The notes: generated by a model not told the origin, from the sequence alone. 7,603 nucleotides of DNA from a bacterium (GCA_021823605.1 JAKANV010000031.1:1-7603), one strand, 5' to 3'; counted from the first letter of the stretch, positions 1 through 5,142 are shown. Translations and numbers: made by a program.

Positions 1-351
1 GCTGACGCAGAAAAGAAAGCCAATGAGGTTTTGGCCAAGGTCAAAGCCGGCGAAGATTTTGCAGCACTTGCGAAAAAGTATAGTGAGGATACTTCAGCAT
101 CAAAGGGTGGGGAGCTGGGATTCGTGAAAAAGGGCCAACTGGTGCCTGAGTTCGAAGATGCTCTCTGGAAGCTTCAGGTAGGTCAAACAAGCGGGCTTGT
201 CAAAACGGTTTATGGTTATCACATTATCAAGTTGGTTGCTGTAAATGGCGAGGAAAGACAGGCTAGCCACATACTGATTAAGACCAAAGACTTTGATACT
301 TGGATGGCTGACCAAGTTAAAACTGCCAAGAAAAAATACTGGATAAATTAA
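1..351 (+). CDS. Parvulin-type peptidyl-prolyl cis-trans isomerase (PpiC/PrsA-like), C-terminal part, 5' truncated
   Basis: The reading frame is open from base 1, so this is the last 116 residues of a longer protein; the TTG at 31 lies inside the domain and is not a start. Residues 13-78 show the second half of a PpiC rotamase domain: a KAGEDFAALAKKYSED helix, the SKGGELGFVKKGQLVPEFEDAL segment (visible in two parts, residues 35-54), and the closing YGYHIIKL strand. Family members isomerise peptidyl-proline bonds and assist folding of exported proteins; the missing N-terminus would be expected to hold a signal or membrane anchor. After the domain, residues 87-94 (RQASHILI) resemble the opening strand of another parvulin domain, but the protein ends 22 residues later in a basic tail (KTAKKKYWIN). 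Family assignment is firm; substrate is unknown. Confidence 0.93.
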   Translation, partial: ADAEKKANEVLAKVKAGEDFAALAKKYSEDTSASKGGELGFVKKGQLVPEFEDALWKLQVGQTSGLVKTVYGYHIIKLVAVNGEERQASHILIKTKDFDTWMADQVKTAKKKYWIN

Positions 352-443
352 ACGTTTGCAATTTAATTTTCTATCTTCTAAAATAAAAGTTAAGGGTGAT
401 TGAGAGCAGACCTTTTTGAAGAGGGTCGCCTTCAAGCAAGCAA

Positions 444-473
444 AAAAAAGACCTGAGAAATTGGGTCTTTTTT
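444..473 (+). terminator. Intrinsic terminator after the parvulin gene
   Basis: AAAAAAGACC (444-453) pairs perfectly with GGTCTTTTTT (464-473) around a 10-base loop, giving a short GC core with an A-tract on the left and a T-tract on the right. The symmetry means it could also stop minus-strand transcription. A second, weaker hairpin (TTGAAG 416-421 with CTTCAA 430-435) lies just upstream. The rest of the 352-547 gap shows only the promoter of the next gene. Confidence 0.75.
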
Positions 474-485
474 AATTTTTGGCTT

Positions 486-514
486 TTGGCAACTATTATT
501 TTGATGAGAATAAT
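486..514 (+). promoter_or_regulatory. Predicted promoter of the 65-aa membrane protein gene
   Basis: TTGGCA (486-491) and AATAAT (509-514) are separated by 17 bases, each one mismatch from the sigma-70-type consensus. A start near 521 would give a leader of about 27 nt carrying the AGGAG at 537-541. The position just after the terminator fits an independent transcription unit. Confidence 0.5.
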
Positions 515-547
515 TATAGAATTAGAAATATAAAAAAGGAGATTACA

Positions 548-745
548 ATGGCAAAAAATAAAGATTGGAAATGCGGTGGCGGAGCAGCTGGAACAGGCGC
601 TGTTTACGGACTTGGTTTTATTGGAGCGGTTGTTTACTACATTCAGCATGCGTCTACATTTTGGTTGGGTATTTGGGGAATCCTGAAGGCACTTGTCTGG
701 CCGGCATTCCTAGTCTATGAGGCGCTGAAACTATTCAGGATGTAG
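548..745 (+). CDS. Conserved small two-helix membrane protein (65 aa), function unknown
   Basis: The ATG at 548 is chosen because AGGAG (537-541) sits six bases upstream; the longer frame from 479 has no ribosome binding site. The protein starts with a charged segment (MAKNKDWKCG), then a glycine/alanine-rich hydrophobic helix (about residues 17-32, AVYGLGFIGAVVYY) and, after QHAST, a second hydrophobic stretch (about 38-58) rich in tryptophan. I recognise the pattern as a short conserved hypothetical protein common in Patescibacteria, from memory and without a database check. Function is not known; the composition fits an inner-membrane peptide rather than a secreted one. Its 3' end overlaps the end of the convergent DUF998-like gene by 11 bases. 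Confidence 0.85.
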   Translation: MAKNKDWKCGGGAAGTGAVYGLGFIGAVVYYIQHASTFWLGIWGILKALVWPAFLVYEALKLFRM

Positions 746-1358
746 TTTTTTCATTAGTGTTTAAATAGTAAGTGGAATATAAAAGAGCTACCGTAAGTCC
801 TAGAAAAGCTGGCTTTTGTAGAATGTCATCTATGGGATCAAGTGAAAGAAAAAAGGCAGCTGCATATAAAAAAATGGGAAACTGCAGAATAGCAAACTGT
901 AAGGTATAATATTTGCTTTTGCCGATATTATGTCTTATGTCATATAGAAAGTCGGTGGCTAGTGCCCAAAGGCTGGAAACTAAAAGGGCTGAACCAATCA
1001 CGTGAAATGTGCTCATAGTGTCGTCTGGGGCAAAAGCTGCGATGATAGCGCCGCTGCCGGCGACGAAACAAAGTATCGGTTTTAGAGAGTTTTTTTTAAT
1101 ATTCTTTTTGTGAAGATGGTTTGCCAAAAGGAACAGTATTAGCGCGCTTGCTATCATATCGGCGCTGTAAATATGGGATGCAACAGTGTTCAGATGCCCT
1201 TCTTGGGTGTAAGCGGTGCCAAGATAGCTAAACGGATATGTCCAGAAATGGAAAGTGCCATTATAGAAAAATCCCGCTATCGTCATCAAAATGATATTTA
1301 CGATAAATAAGGCGAGAAAATAGTCGAAAACGGGTAAGCTTAAAGCCTTCTTTAACAT
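735..1358 (-). CDS. DUF998-like multi-pass membrane protein (207 aa)
   Basis: Hydrophobic segments at about residues 12-31, 63-82, 93-112, 118-138, 150-172 and 183-198 predict six transmembrane helices. The PFSYLGTAY motif (42-50), the polar SHIYSADM loop (61-68), APDDT (110-114) and the following histidine in FHVIGSALL (118-126) fit the DUF998 / Frag1-like arrangement, in which a helix begins with a histidine after an acidic loop. The role of DUF998 proteins is not established. The ATG at 1358 has no Shine-Dalgarno site, but a perfect TATAAT lies seven bases upstream, which suggests a leaderless message. The gene stands alone, converging on the small membrane protein and lying downstream of the terminator of the G+C-rich operon. 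Family assignment is by pattern and is moderately secure. Confidence 0.78.
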   Translation of the reverse strand: MLKKALSLPVFDYFLALFIVNIILMTIAGFFYNGTFHFWTYPFSYLGTAYTQEGHLNTVASHIYSADMIASALILFLLANHLHKKNIKKNSLKPILCFVAGSGAIIAAFAPDDTMSTFHVIGSALLVSSLWALATDFLYDIRHNIGKSKYYTLQFAILQFPIFLYAAAFFLSLDPIDDILQKPAFLGLTVALLYSTYYLNTNEKTTS

Positions 1359-1365
1359 AAGAAAA

Positions 1366-1405
1366 ATTATAGGCTTTTCGCATAATCTTTCATTAGTGCT
1401 AATGA
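1366..1405 (-). promoter_or_regulatory. -10 element and adjacent palindrome upstream of the DUF998-like gene
   Basis: On the minus strand TATAAT (1371-1366) is followed by seven bases and then the ATG. No good -35 hexamer is visible at 16-18 bases. Instead the perfect palindrome TCATTAG-TG-CTAATGA spans 1390-1405, where the -35 region would be, as an activator or repressor operator might. The -10 is clear; the regulatory role of the palindrome is inference. Confidence 0.45.
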
Positions 1406-1411
1406 CGAAAA

Positions 1412-1467
1412 TAAAAAAAGAAAACCCGCCCTCGGAAGCCCGAGGTTCACTTGTGTGAGTGCGGGTT
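1412..1467 (-). terminator. Branched intrinsic terminator of the G+C-rich operon
   Basis: An outer 7-bp stem (AACCCGC 1423-1429 with GCGGGTT 1461-1467) encloses two smaller hairpins: CCTCGG/CCGAGG (1430-1435/1440-1445) and TCAC/GTGA (1447-1450/1455-1458). Read on the minus strand, the outer stem ends in GGGTTTTCTTTTTTT, a proper U-tract. It lies about 20 bases after the stop of the deoxyribosyltransferase-like gene. A three-way-junction terminator is less usual than a simple hairpin. Confidence 0.8.
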
Positions 1468-1487
1468 CCTTAAGCGGGGTGTTTGCC

Positions 1488-2057
1488 TTAGCCCACACTC
1501 AGCGGACCACGGCATTGGTTATGACACTGGCCATACGGTATCAGGCAGAAATTGCAGAGGAGCGGGAGTACCTTCTCGAGAGTGTCTTCAAGCCCATCAC
1601 CGATTGGGATATTCGGGAGAGACATGAGTCGGTGGCGGATGTATCCGTCGCCGTCAAACTCCTCTTCAAAGCCAACGACGAGGTTGGTGCCGTTGAGCTC
1701 GTGACGCGCCATCCATTCGCCGAACTCTATACGGGTTGTACGGGCGAATGGCCGATCGCAGTAGTGAGTCTCCTCATTGGCGAAGAAGAAGACGATCACA
1801 CCGCACGTCGCAGCTCTCCGAAGGTAGTGAGATTCCCAGTCAATCTGGCTGATGTAGTCTTGCTCGGTGTAGTCACCTGTACGATCGAGACTCCTCCTTG
1901 GGGATGCGATGTTGAGGACAGGCACCTCTCTTTGCAGATAAGCGATTGCCTCATCTTGCCACCTTGCTGCGCCCTTTATCGGGCCAGCTAGGAAGGCAAG
2001 TGCTCCCTTAATCTCCACTATTTCCGGAGGAAAGATTACTCTGCTTGCGGCTTCCAT
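1488..2057 (-). CDS. Nucleoside 2-deoxyribosyltransferase-like protein with C-terminal cysteine tail (189 aa)
   Basis: AAGGAGG lies five to six bases before the ATG at 2057; the in-frame GTG at 2063 overlaps that site and is rejected. The N-terminal FLAGPIKGAARWQDEAI (residues 22-38) is the signature of the Nuc_deoxyri_tr2-type family, followed by WESHYLRRA (74-82), the core strand GVIVFFF (86-92) and RTTRIEFGEW (106-115). E111 in the last motif is the likely catalytic glutamate by family analogy, and NLVVGFE (125-131) is the next strand. Such enzymes cleave or exchange the base of deoxynucleosides in salvage, but related domains act on other N-glycosides, so the substrate is open. Residues 168-182 hold C-x2-C-x6-C-x3-C, which is not part of the catalytic fold and may bind a metal. 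It is the second gene of a two-gene operon, 16 bases after the 98-aa gene, and is richer in G+C than its neighbours. Confidence 0.82.
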   Translation of the reverse strand: MEAASRVIFPPEIVEIKGALAFLAGPIKGAARWQDEAIAYLQREVPVLNIASPRRSLDRTGDYTEQDYISQIDWESHYLRRAATCGVIVFFFANEETHYCDRPFARTTRIEFGEWMARHELNGTNLVVGFEEEFDGDGYIRHRLMSLPNIPIGDGLEDTLEKVLPLLCNFCLIPYGQCHNQCRGPLSVG

Positions 2058-2073
2058 GTTCACCTCCTTGCTG

Positions 2074-2370
2074 CTAGTCGGATTTTTTCTGAGCAGGTTC
2101 TTTCGCGGGTTCTTCTTCTCCAGAGTCCTCCTCCAAAGGTTCCTCGAGGTTGATGAGTCCGCAATCGTGTTGACGGACCATGTACCGGAGAATCAACCGT
2201 TCCCGGATATCAAGAATCTTTGCATCACCTTCTTCTGTGCCGCCTTCCAACCAAAAGGCCTCGAAGGCAGTCATGTTACCTTCCCGGATCTCGGCTGCCA
2301 GCCCAGTGAGGATCTCAGCCACTTGCTCGCAGTCATGGGCGGTTTGCTCCTTGTGCTCCTTGAATTCCAT
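2074..2370 (-). CDS. Small acidic protein of unknown function (98 aa), operon partner of the deoxyribosyltransferase-like gene
   Basis: ATG at 2370 is preferred: AGGAGG (minus strand 2386-2381) lies ten bases upstream, whereas the in-frame GTG at 2379 is only one base from it and the TTG at 2394 precedes it. Residues 1-35 are predicted helical (MEFKEHKEQTAHDCEQVAEI onward). The middle (about 40-75) contains FEAFWLEGG and a charged helix LDIRERLILRYMVRQHD. The last 24 residues form a disordered acidic then lysine-containing tail (LEEDSGEEEPAKEPAQKKSD). There are no membrane segments or known motifs. I do not recognise the family. It precedes the enzyme gene with a 16-base gap and strong ribosome binding sites on both genes, so the two are probably co-expressed; a regulatory or subunit role is only a guess. 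Confidence 0.72.
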   Translation of the reverse strand: MEFKEHKEQTAHDCEQVAEILTGLAAEIREGNMTAFEAFWLEGGTEEGDAKILDIRERLILRYMVRQHDCGLINLEEPLEEDSGEEEPAKEPAQKKSD

Positions 2371-2400
2371 TCTTTCCACACCTCCTCGGTACAAATAGTT

Positions 2401-2439
2401 TGAGGGTCATACCGAATCGGCAGACCCTCACTTATTCTA
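2401..2439 (-). promoter_or_regulatory. -10 element and stem-loop at the head of the G+C-rich operon
   Basis: On the minus strand TAGAAT (2439-2434) is a good -10 without a convincing -35. Immediately downstream is TGAGGGTC (pairing positions 2401-2408 with GACCCTCA 2423-2430), a perfect 8-bp stem whose 14-base loop contains a second nested CCGA/TCGG pairing (2412-2420). Transcription from this -10 would start near 2427, inside the stem. No U-tract follows, so it is not a terminator for upstream transcription; an operator or a 5' stabilising hairpin fits better. Confidence 0.45.
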
Positions 2440-2483
2440 GGGATAGAGTAGCATAAAAAATGATCTTTTTCTAGGTAAGATTT

Positions 2484-2948
2484 TTAGTATTCTCCCTTAA
2501 TCACAAAAAACGAACCGCGGATTGTTCCGGCTAGTTTAGACTTCTGTTTGGCAAACTTAAATTTTCCCTCTAATTCCTTCGGTACCTCCATTCCTTCAGA
2601 AAGCTTAAAACCAACGGCTCGCTTCTTAGGATTATCGATTGTGTACAAAACATTTACCTCGAGGCCATCCTCATAAAACACATAAGTCCATTTGATATTT
2701 TCCACTTGAAACTGCGACGTTTCCAGTGGTTTGCTCGCAAACTCGATATCACGCTCTTCTTTCAGAATGCGATTCACATAAGTAATGGTTTCTTGGTTTT
2801 CTTCCGCCGGTATTACTACAAATTCATGCTTGTATTTATTCATAAAGTAGCGAGCTTCGTTAGCGCGCAAACCGGCAAGGGCCTCAGCCACAGGTGAAGA
2901 TTCTAAACCAACCTTAGATACGTTATTAAAATCAACGATATATGACAT
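2484..2948 (-). CDS. Conserved hypothetical protein (154 aa)
   Basis: Start ATG at 2948 is supported by TGAGGT (about seven bases upstream). No signal peptide or membrane helix is visible. The N-terminal part (residues 8-40: NNVSKVGLESSPVAEALAGL, then RANEARYFMNKYKHE) is well ordered and looks conserved in style. The middle (about 80-120) is beta-rich, with QVENIKWTYVFYEDGLEVNV and a TIDNPKKR turn. The C-terminus contains GTIRGSFFVIKGEY (141-154). I believe similar proteins occur in Saccharibacteria and other Patescibacteria, but I know no function. It lies 14 bases after the HIT gene and could be co-transcribed with it, although a TATAAC hexamer inside the end of that gene (2978-2973) might provide a promoter. 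A weak hairpin (ATCTT/AAGAT, 2463-2481) followed by six Ts on the minus strand is a possible terminator. Confidence 0.8.
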   Translation of the reverse strand: MSYIVDFNNVSKVGLESSPVAEALAGLRANEARYFMNKYKHEFVVIPAEENQETITYVNRILKEERDIEFASKPLETSQFQVENIKWTYVFYEDGLEVNVLYTIDNPKKRAVGFKLSEGMEVPKELEGKFKFAKQKSKLAGTIRGSFFVIKGEY

Positions 2949-2962
2949 TTCATTACCTCAAA

Positions 2963-3514
2963 TTACGACTTTGTTATACCAGTTTTATCTTTAAATATAC
3001 GAATCACTGAATGGGTATCAACTTTGTAAGCGTCTTTGTCCATTATGCTATCCCAAGAATGTGGCTTCTCTGGAGTAATATGAAAATGAAAGTGGCTAAT
3101 CTTATTTGTCTTAATATATTCATCATATTCGTCTTCGCGTATTCTCCAAAAAAACAGGAGTTGTTTAATGGAACTACCATCTGTATATTTCAGATCTGAT
3201 TTTTTAAATTTTTCAACAATAAAACTGTAATACCTTTTGAATTCCTCGAATTCTTCTACTTCCAGTTCAGCATAGTCTACAATGTGTCTGTGAGGAACAA
3301 GCATAATATGATATTTCCAGTAAGGTGCTTTAGGCAGCACTAAAGACCAATATTTGCCCTTATCTATTAAAAGTTCCTCCTCTAAATTACACAGAGGACA
3401 ATAGTTGGCAGGAATATCCTTAAGACTCATGTGATAATCGTTCCTGCTAATCATTTTATTGTTCAAGATATTTTTCCTTATTTTGATATTTGGAAACTTG
3501 GTTCTAGATAGCAT
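2963..3514 (-). CDS. HIT-family protein (histidine triad hydrolase/transferase), CxxC type
   Basis: The triad motif HFHFHIT is at residues 141-147; by analogy to HINT proteins the middle histidine, H143, would be the nucleophile. Upstream are CPLC (39-42) and APYWKYHIMLVPHRHIVDY (63-81), the usual strand and PxxH segment before the triad; the cysteines with H75 or H77 could bind zinc as in GalT-type members. HIT proteins hydrolyse or transfer nucleoside monophosphates from nucleotide conjugates; the substrate here is unknown. The start is uncertain: ATG 3514 has no ribosome site, and ATGs at 3454 and 3430 also precede the domain, the last leaving only ten residues before CPLC. The first 28 residues are basic and not part of the domain. 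The upstream end abuts a copy of the tRNA-Asp 3' end. Confidence 0.88.
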   Translation of the reverse strand: MLSRTKFPNIKIRKNILNNKMISRNDYHMSLKDIPANYCPLCNLEEELLIDKGKYWSLVLPKAPYWKYHIMLVPHRHIVDYAELEVEEFEEFKRYYSFIVEKFKKSDLKYTDGSSIKQLLFFWRIREDEYDEYIKTNKISHFHFHITPEKPHSWDSIMDKDAYKVDTHSVIRIFKDKTGITKS

Positions 3515-3516
3515 AT

Positions 3517-3528
3517 TTTGGCGACCCG
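3517..3528. repeat. Distal direct-repeat copy of the tRNA-Asp 3' end (possible att site)
   Basis: TTTGGCGACCCG here is identical to 4394-4405, which on the minus strand is the last bases of tRNA-Asp including CCA; beyond the 12 bases three of the next five also match. Both copies have the same orientation and are 877 bp apart. A distal copy of a tRNA 3' end is the usual mark of tRNA-targeted integration; chance similarity is not excluded for 12 bases. Confidence 0.45.
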
Positions 3529-3547
3529 AAGTGCGCAGGAGCCATAT

Positions 3548-4246
3548 CTAAGCTGCCTTTTTAATATCTGCAATCAACTGGTCTCTTAGCTCAATTAATT
3601 TAAAAATTCTTTCTTTAGACTTTATATTAGAGCGCTCTCTGTCTTGTAGTTCTTGATCGGTTACATGTTTTTCAGAAACGCTGCCGGAATCGTACCTTAA
3701 TACGAATCCTTTACCAAGGCCGGATTCTGGCTTAACATACCTTTCATCTTTCTTAATGCTTTCTCGTCTGGCAAAGGCACTTTCAGATCTAGTCAGCGCA
3801 TCCACTACTTCATATAGTGAGTGTTCTGGGGTTTTTGAGATACCAGGCGATGATTTTATATGATTTAATATAAAAATTATTTTCTCATGATCAAGAAAGT
3901 CATCAAAAGAATCTTCTTTCATAGATCTTAAAAGTTCGTTAATCTCGCGTGGCATAAGACCGCTATTAATTATCGAAAAAGAAAGCTCGGGTGTAATCAG
4001 AGGTGTTTCTTTGCTTAATGAATGATTTACAGCAGCTGATCCCCAGCCCATGCTATCTCCCTTCGCTTTTACTCTGCCTTCAACTACACTTTTGGCTCTT
4101 GAAACTTTTTCTTCATCGGTAAGTCCGTCGAAAAGCTCCTCGCTAATTACTTCTTCCTCTTGATTTGAGGTTTGTTCAGATGTAACTTCAGAATTTGTGT
4201 GACCCCTTTCCGAATCGTTTGGTCCAAGATTGTTTCCCTCAATCAT
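3548..4246 (-). CDS. Orphan soluble acidic protein (232 aa), function unknown
   Basis: ATG 4246 is chosen over the in-frame TTG at 4261 because GAAAGG (4259-4254) lies seven bases before it. The first 50 residues are low-complexity, rich in Glu, Ser, Asn and Thr, and probably disordered. A middle region (about 85-165) looks folded, with predicted helices (LMPREINELLRSM, DFLDHEKIIFILNHI, LYEVVDALTRSESAFARRES). A short segment GLGKGFVLRYDSG (176-188) precedes a highly charged C-terminal helix (199-232). There is no membrane helix, signal peptide, cysteine or recognisable catalytic motif. It is the only gene between the two copies of the tRNA-Asp 3' end, so it may be the cargo of a small insertion. 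I do not recognise the family. Confidence 0.75.
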   Translation of the reverse strand: MIEGNNLGPNDSERGHTNSEVTSEQTSNQEEEVISEELFDGLTDEEKVSRAKSVVEGRVKAKGDSMGWGSAAVNHSLSKETPLITPELSFSIINSGLMPREINELLRSMKEDSFDDFLDHEKIIFILNHIKSSPGISKTPEHSLYEVVDALTRSESAFARRESIKKDERYVKPESGLGKGFVLRYDSGSVSEKHVTDQELQDRERSNIKSKERIFKLIELRDQLIADIKKAA

Positions 4247-4271
4247 AATAAAACCTTTCAATTATATTTCA

Positions 4272-4301
4272 ATTATTCCACCAACTAATATAGAATTGCA
4301 A
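4272..4301 (-). promoter_or_regulatory. Predicted promoter of the orphan 232-aa gene
   Basis: On the minus strand TTGCAA (4301-4296) is followed after 18 bases by AATAAT (4277-4272), giving a start near 4265 and a short leader that includes the GAAAGG site. A TATAAT at 4266-4261 is an alternative -10 but would leave almost no leader. The surrounding 4262-4395 gap is very AT-rich, so chance matches are easy. Confidence 0.35.
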
Positions 4302-4395
4302 CTTTTATTAATTCTACAAACTAGGTAGGTAAAAAAATTCTTACTAACTAAAATCGTGTTTTTTAAATGGAAATTTAGTTTCATAATGTTCGCTT

Positions 4396-4472
4396 TGGCG
4401 ACCCGGAGCGGACTCGAACCGCCGACCTCCACAGTGACAGTGTGGCGTTCTAACCAACTGAACTACCGGGCC
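4396..4472 (-). tRNA. tRNA-Asp (anticodon GTC), CCA encoded
   Basis: Read on the minus strand from 4472, the acceptor GGCCCGG pairs with CCGGGTC (one G-T pair), followed by discriminator G and an encoded CCA. The D-arm is GTTCAGTTGGTTAGAAC, the anticodon stem CCACA/TGTGG encloses the loop CTGTCAC with anticodon GTC, and the T-arm reads GGCGGTTCGAGTCCGCT. The length of 77 bases including CCA and all stems are regular. It is transcribed with the flanking minus-strand genes, probably from the promoter at 4604-4632. Confidence 0.97.
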
Positions 4473-4603
4473 ACGTCGGAATGCTCTATCAGGTTACGAA
4501 ATTGCTAGAACAATTTCTCCACCTTTTCGAGATTCCTCCTCTTCGAATAAAATCTGTTGATTTTATTCGTATTTAGAGAAACATCTAGGGAATTAACTTA
4601 GAT
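4473..4603 (-). other. Structured leader between promoter and tRNA-Asp
   Basis: This gap holds no ORF. It contains two perfect hairpins: CGAATAAAATC (4544-4554) with GATTTTATTCG (4559-4569), an 11-bp stem with a four-base loop; and GAAATTG (4498-4504) with CAATTTC (4511-4517), a 7-bp stem with a six-base loop. Neither is followed by a U-tract toward the tRNA. An AGGAGG (minus, 4540-4535) lies between them without a usable start codon. A weaker promoter (TTGTTC 4513-4508, 17 bases, GATAGA 4490-4485) might start transcription just before the tRNA. Confidence 0.5.
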
Positions 4604-4632
4604 ATTCTAGCACAAAAAGTGGTATTTATCAA
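4604..4632 (-). promoter_or_regulatory. Extended -10 promoter reading toward tRNA-Asp
   Basis: TTGATA (4632-4627), a 17-base spacer ending in TGC, and TAGAAT (4609-4604) form a near-consensus extended -10 promoter on the minus strand. The -35 overlaps the TGA stop of the YecM-like gene. The -10 region and the first transcribed bases match those of the tRNA promoter at 7535-7563. Confidence 0.75.
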
Positions 4633-5132
4633 TGAGAAATATTATCCTTAACCACTTCTTCAACGGGCAAGTTGTGAAACTTAACGTTAGCTTTGCCAAA
4701 CATTATACCGATTTCCGGATTTGACTGCCTATCTAAGCTTTTTGTAATAAACTCAATATCAGGATATTTTGCCATGAAATCTTTAAGTGGCATGTCGACT
4801 ACGAATTCTACATGCTCGAGACCAATGCCATAATCAAAACCGGGTTTTGGAGCCAGCACTTCCACACAGGGAATAGCAAAGTTTTTGTATTGAATAGGAT
4901 TTTCTAGCTTTACCACCAGAATTCCTCTGCCACTAACGACTACTTCTCCCAGAATCTCGCCCAGTTTTTGCATCCTGTCTTTCATTTTATGGTAATGTTC
5001 TTCAGAAGATGCTCGAAAGCCGAGATGATCGCAAAAGTAACCAGAAACATCTATTTTGGAATGCTCTAGGTTTGCGAAAACCTCATCTAAAAATTTTTCG
5101 TATTCGCCGATTGTATTTTTTATCTCATTCAT
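4629..5132 (-). CDS. YecM-like / VOC-superfamily protein (167 aa)
   Basis: ATG 5132 is preceded by AAGGA at five to six bases. Motifs fit the YecM (glyoxalase-fold) family: DHLGFRASSEEHYHKM (residues 35-50), VVVSGRGILVVKLENPI (64-80), IPCVEVLAPKPGFDYGIGLE (87-106, including E91) and EHVEFVV (106-112). H36, E91 and H107 occupy the places where VOC proteins bind a divalent metal, so a metal-dependent role is plausible; YecM itself has no proven reaction. The protein is soluble, without signal or membrane segment. It is divergently transcribed from the ZU5-like membrane protein with overlapping promoters, and its stop codon overlaps the -35 of the promoter facing tRNA-Asp. Confidence 0.85.
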   Translation of the reverse strand: MNEIKNTIGEYEKFLDEVFANLEHSKIDVSGYFCDHLGFRASSEEHYHKMKDRMQKLGEILGEVVVSGRGILVVKLENPIQYKNFAIPCVEVLAPKPGFDYGIGLEHVEFVVDMPLKDFMAKYPDIEFITKSLDRQSNPEIGIMFGKANVKFHNLPVEEVVKDNISH

Positions 5133-5142
5133 AATTTTCCTT

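Noticed and set aside
751..1398. Repeat of TCATTAGTG at 751-759 and 1390-1398
   Set aside because: Nine bases in an AT-rich window is expected by chance; the first copy is inside the end of a coding region and lacks the palindromic partner.
1455..1991. Long plus-strand open frame of 178 codons
   Set aside because: It lies antisense to the deoxyribosyltransferase-like gene, whose motifs, ribosome site and terminator are clear; the plus-strand translation shows no family motif and no ribosome site.
2056..2403. Plus-strand open frames opposite the acidic 98-aa gene
   Set aside because: They are reverse-strand shadows in a G+C-rich segment, and the minus strand has the ribosome site and operon spacing.
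3505..3545. Possible upstream mini-ORF starting ATGGCTCCTGCG before the HIT gene
   Set aside because: It has 13 codons, no ribosome binding site and overlaps the HIT start; the sequence is better explained by the tRNA-end repeat.
4535..4570. AGGAGG plus hairpin in the tRNA-Asp leader as a sign of a leader peptide or terminator
   Set aside because: No start codon lies at a workable distance with an open frame, and no U-tract follows the hairpin in either useful direction.
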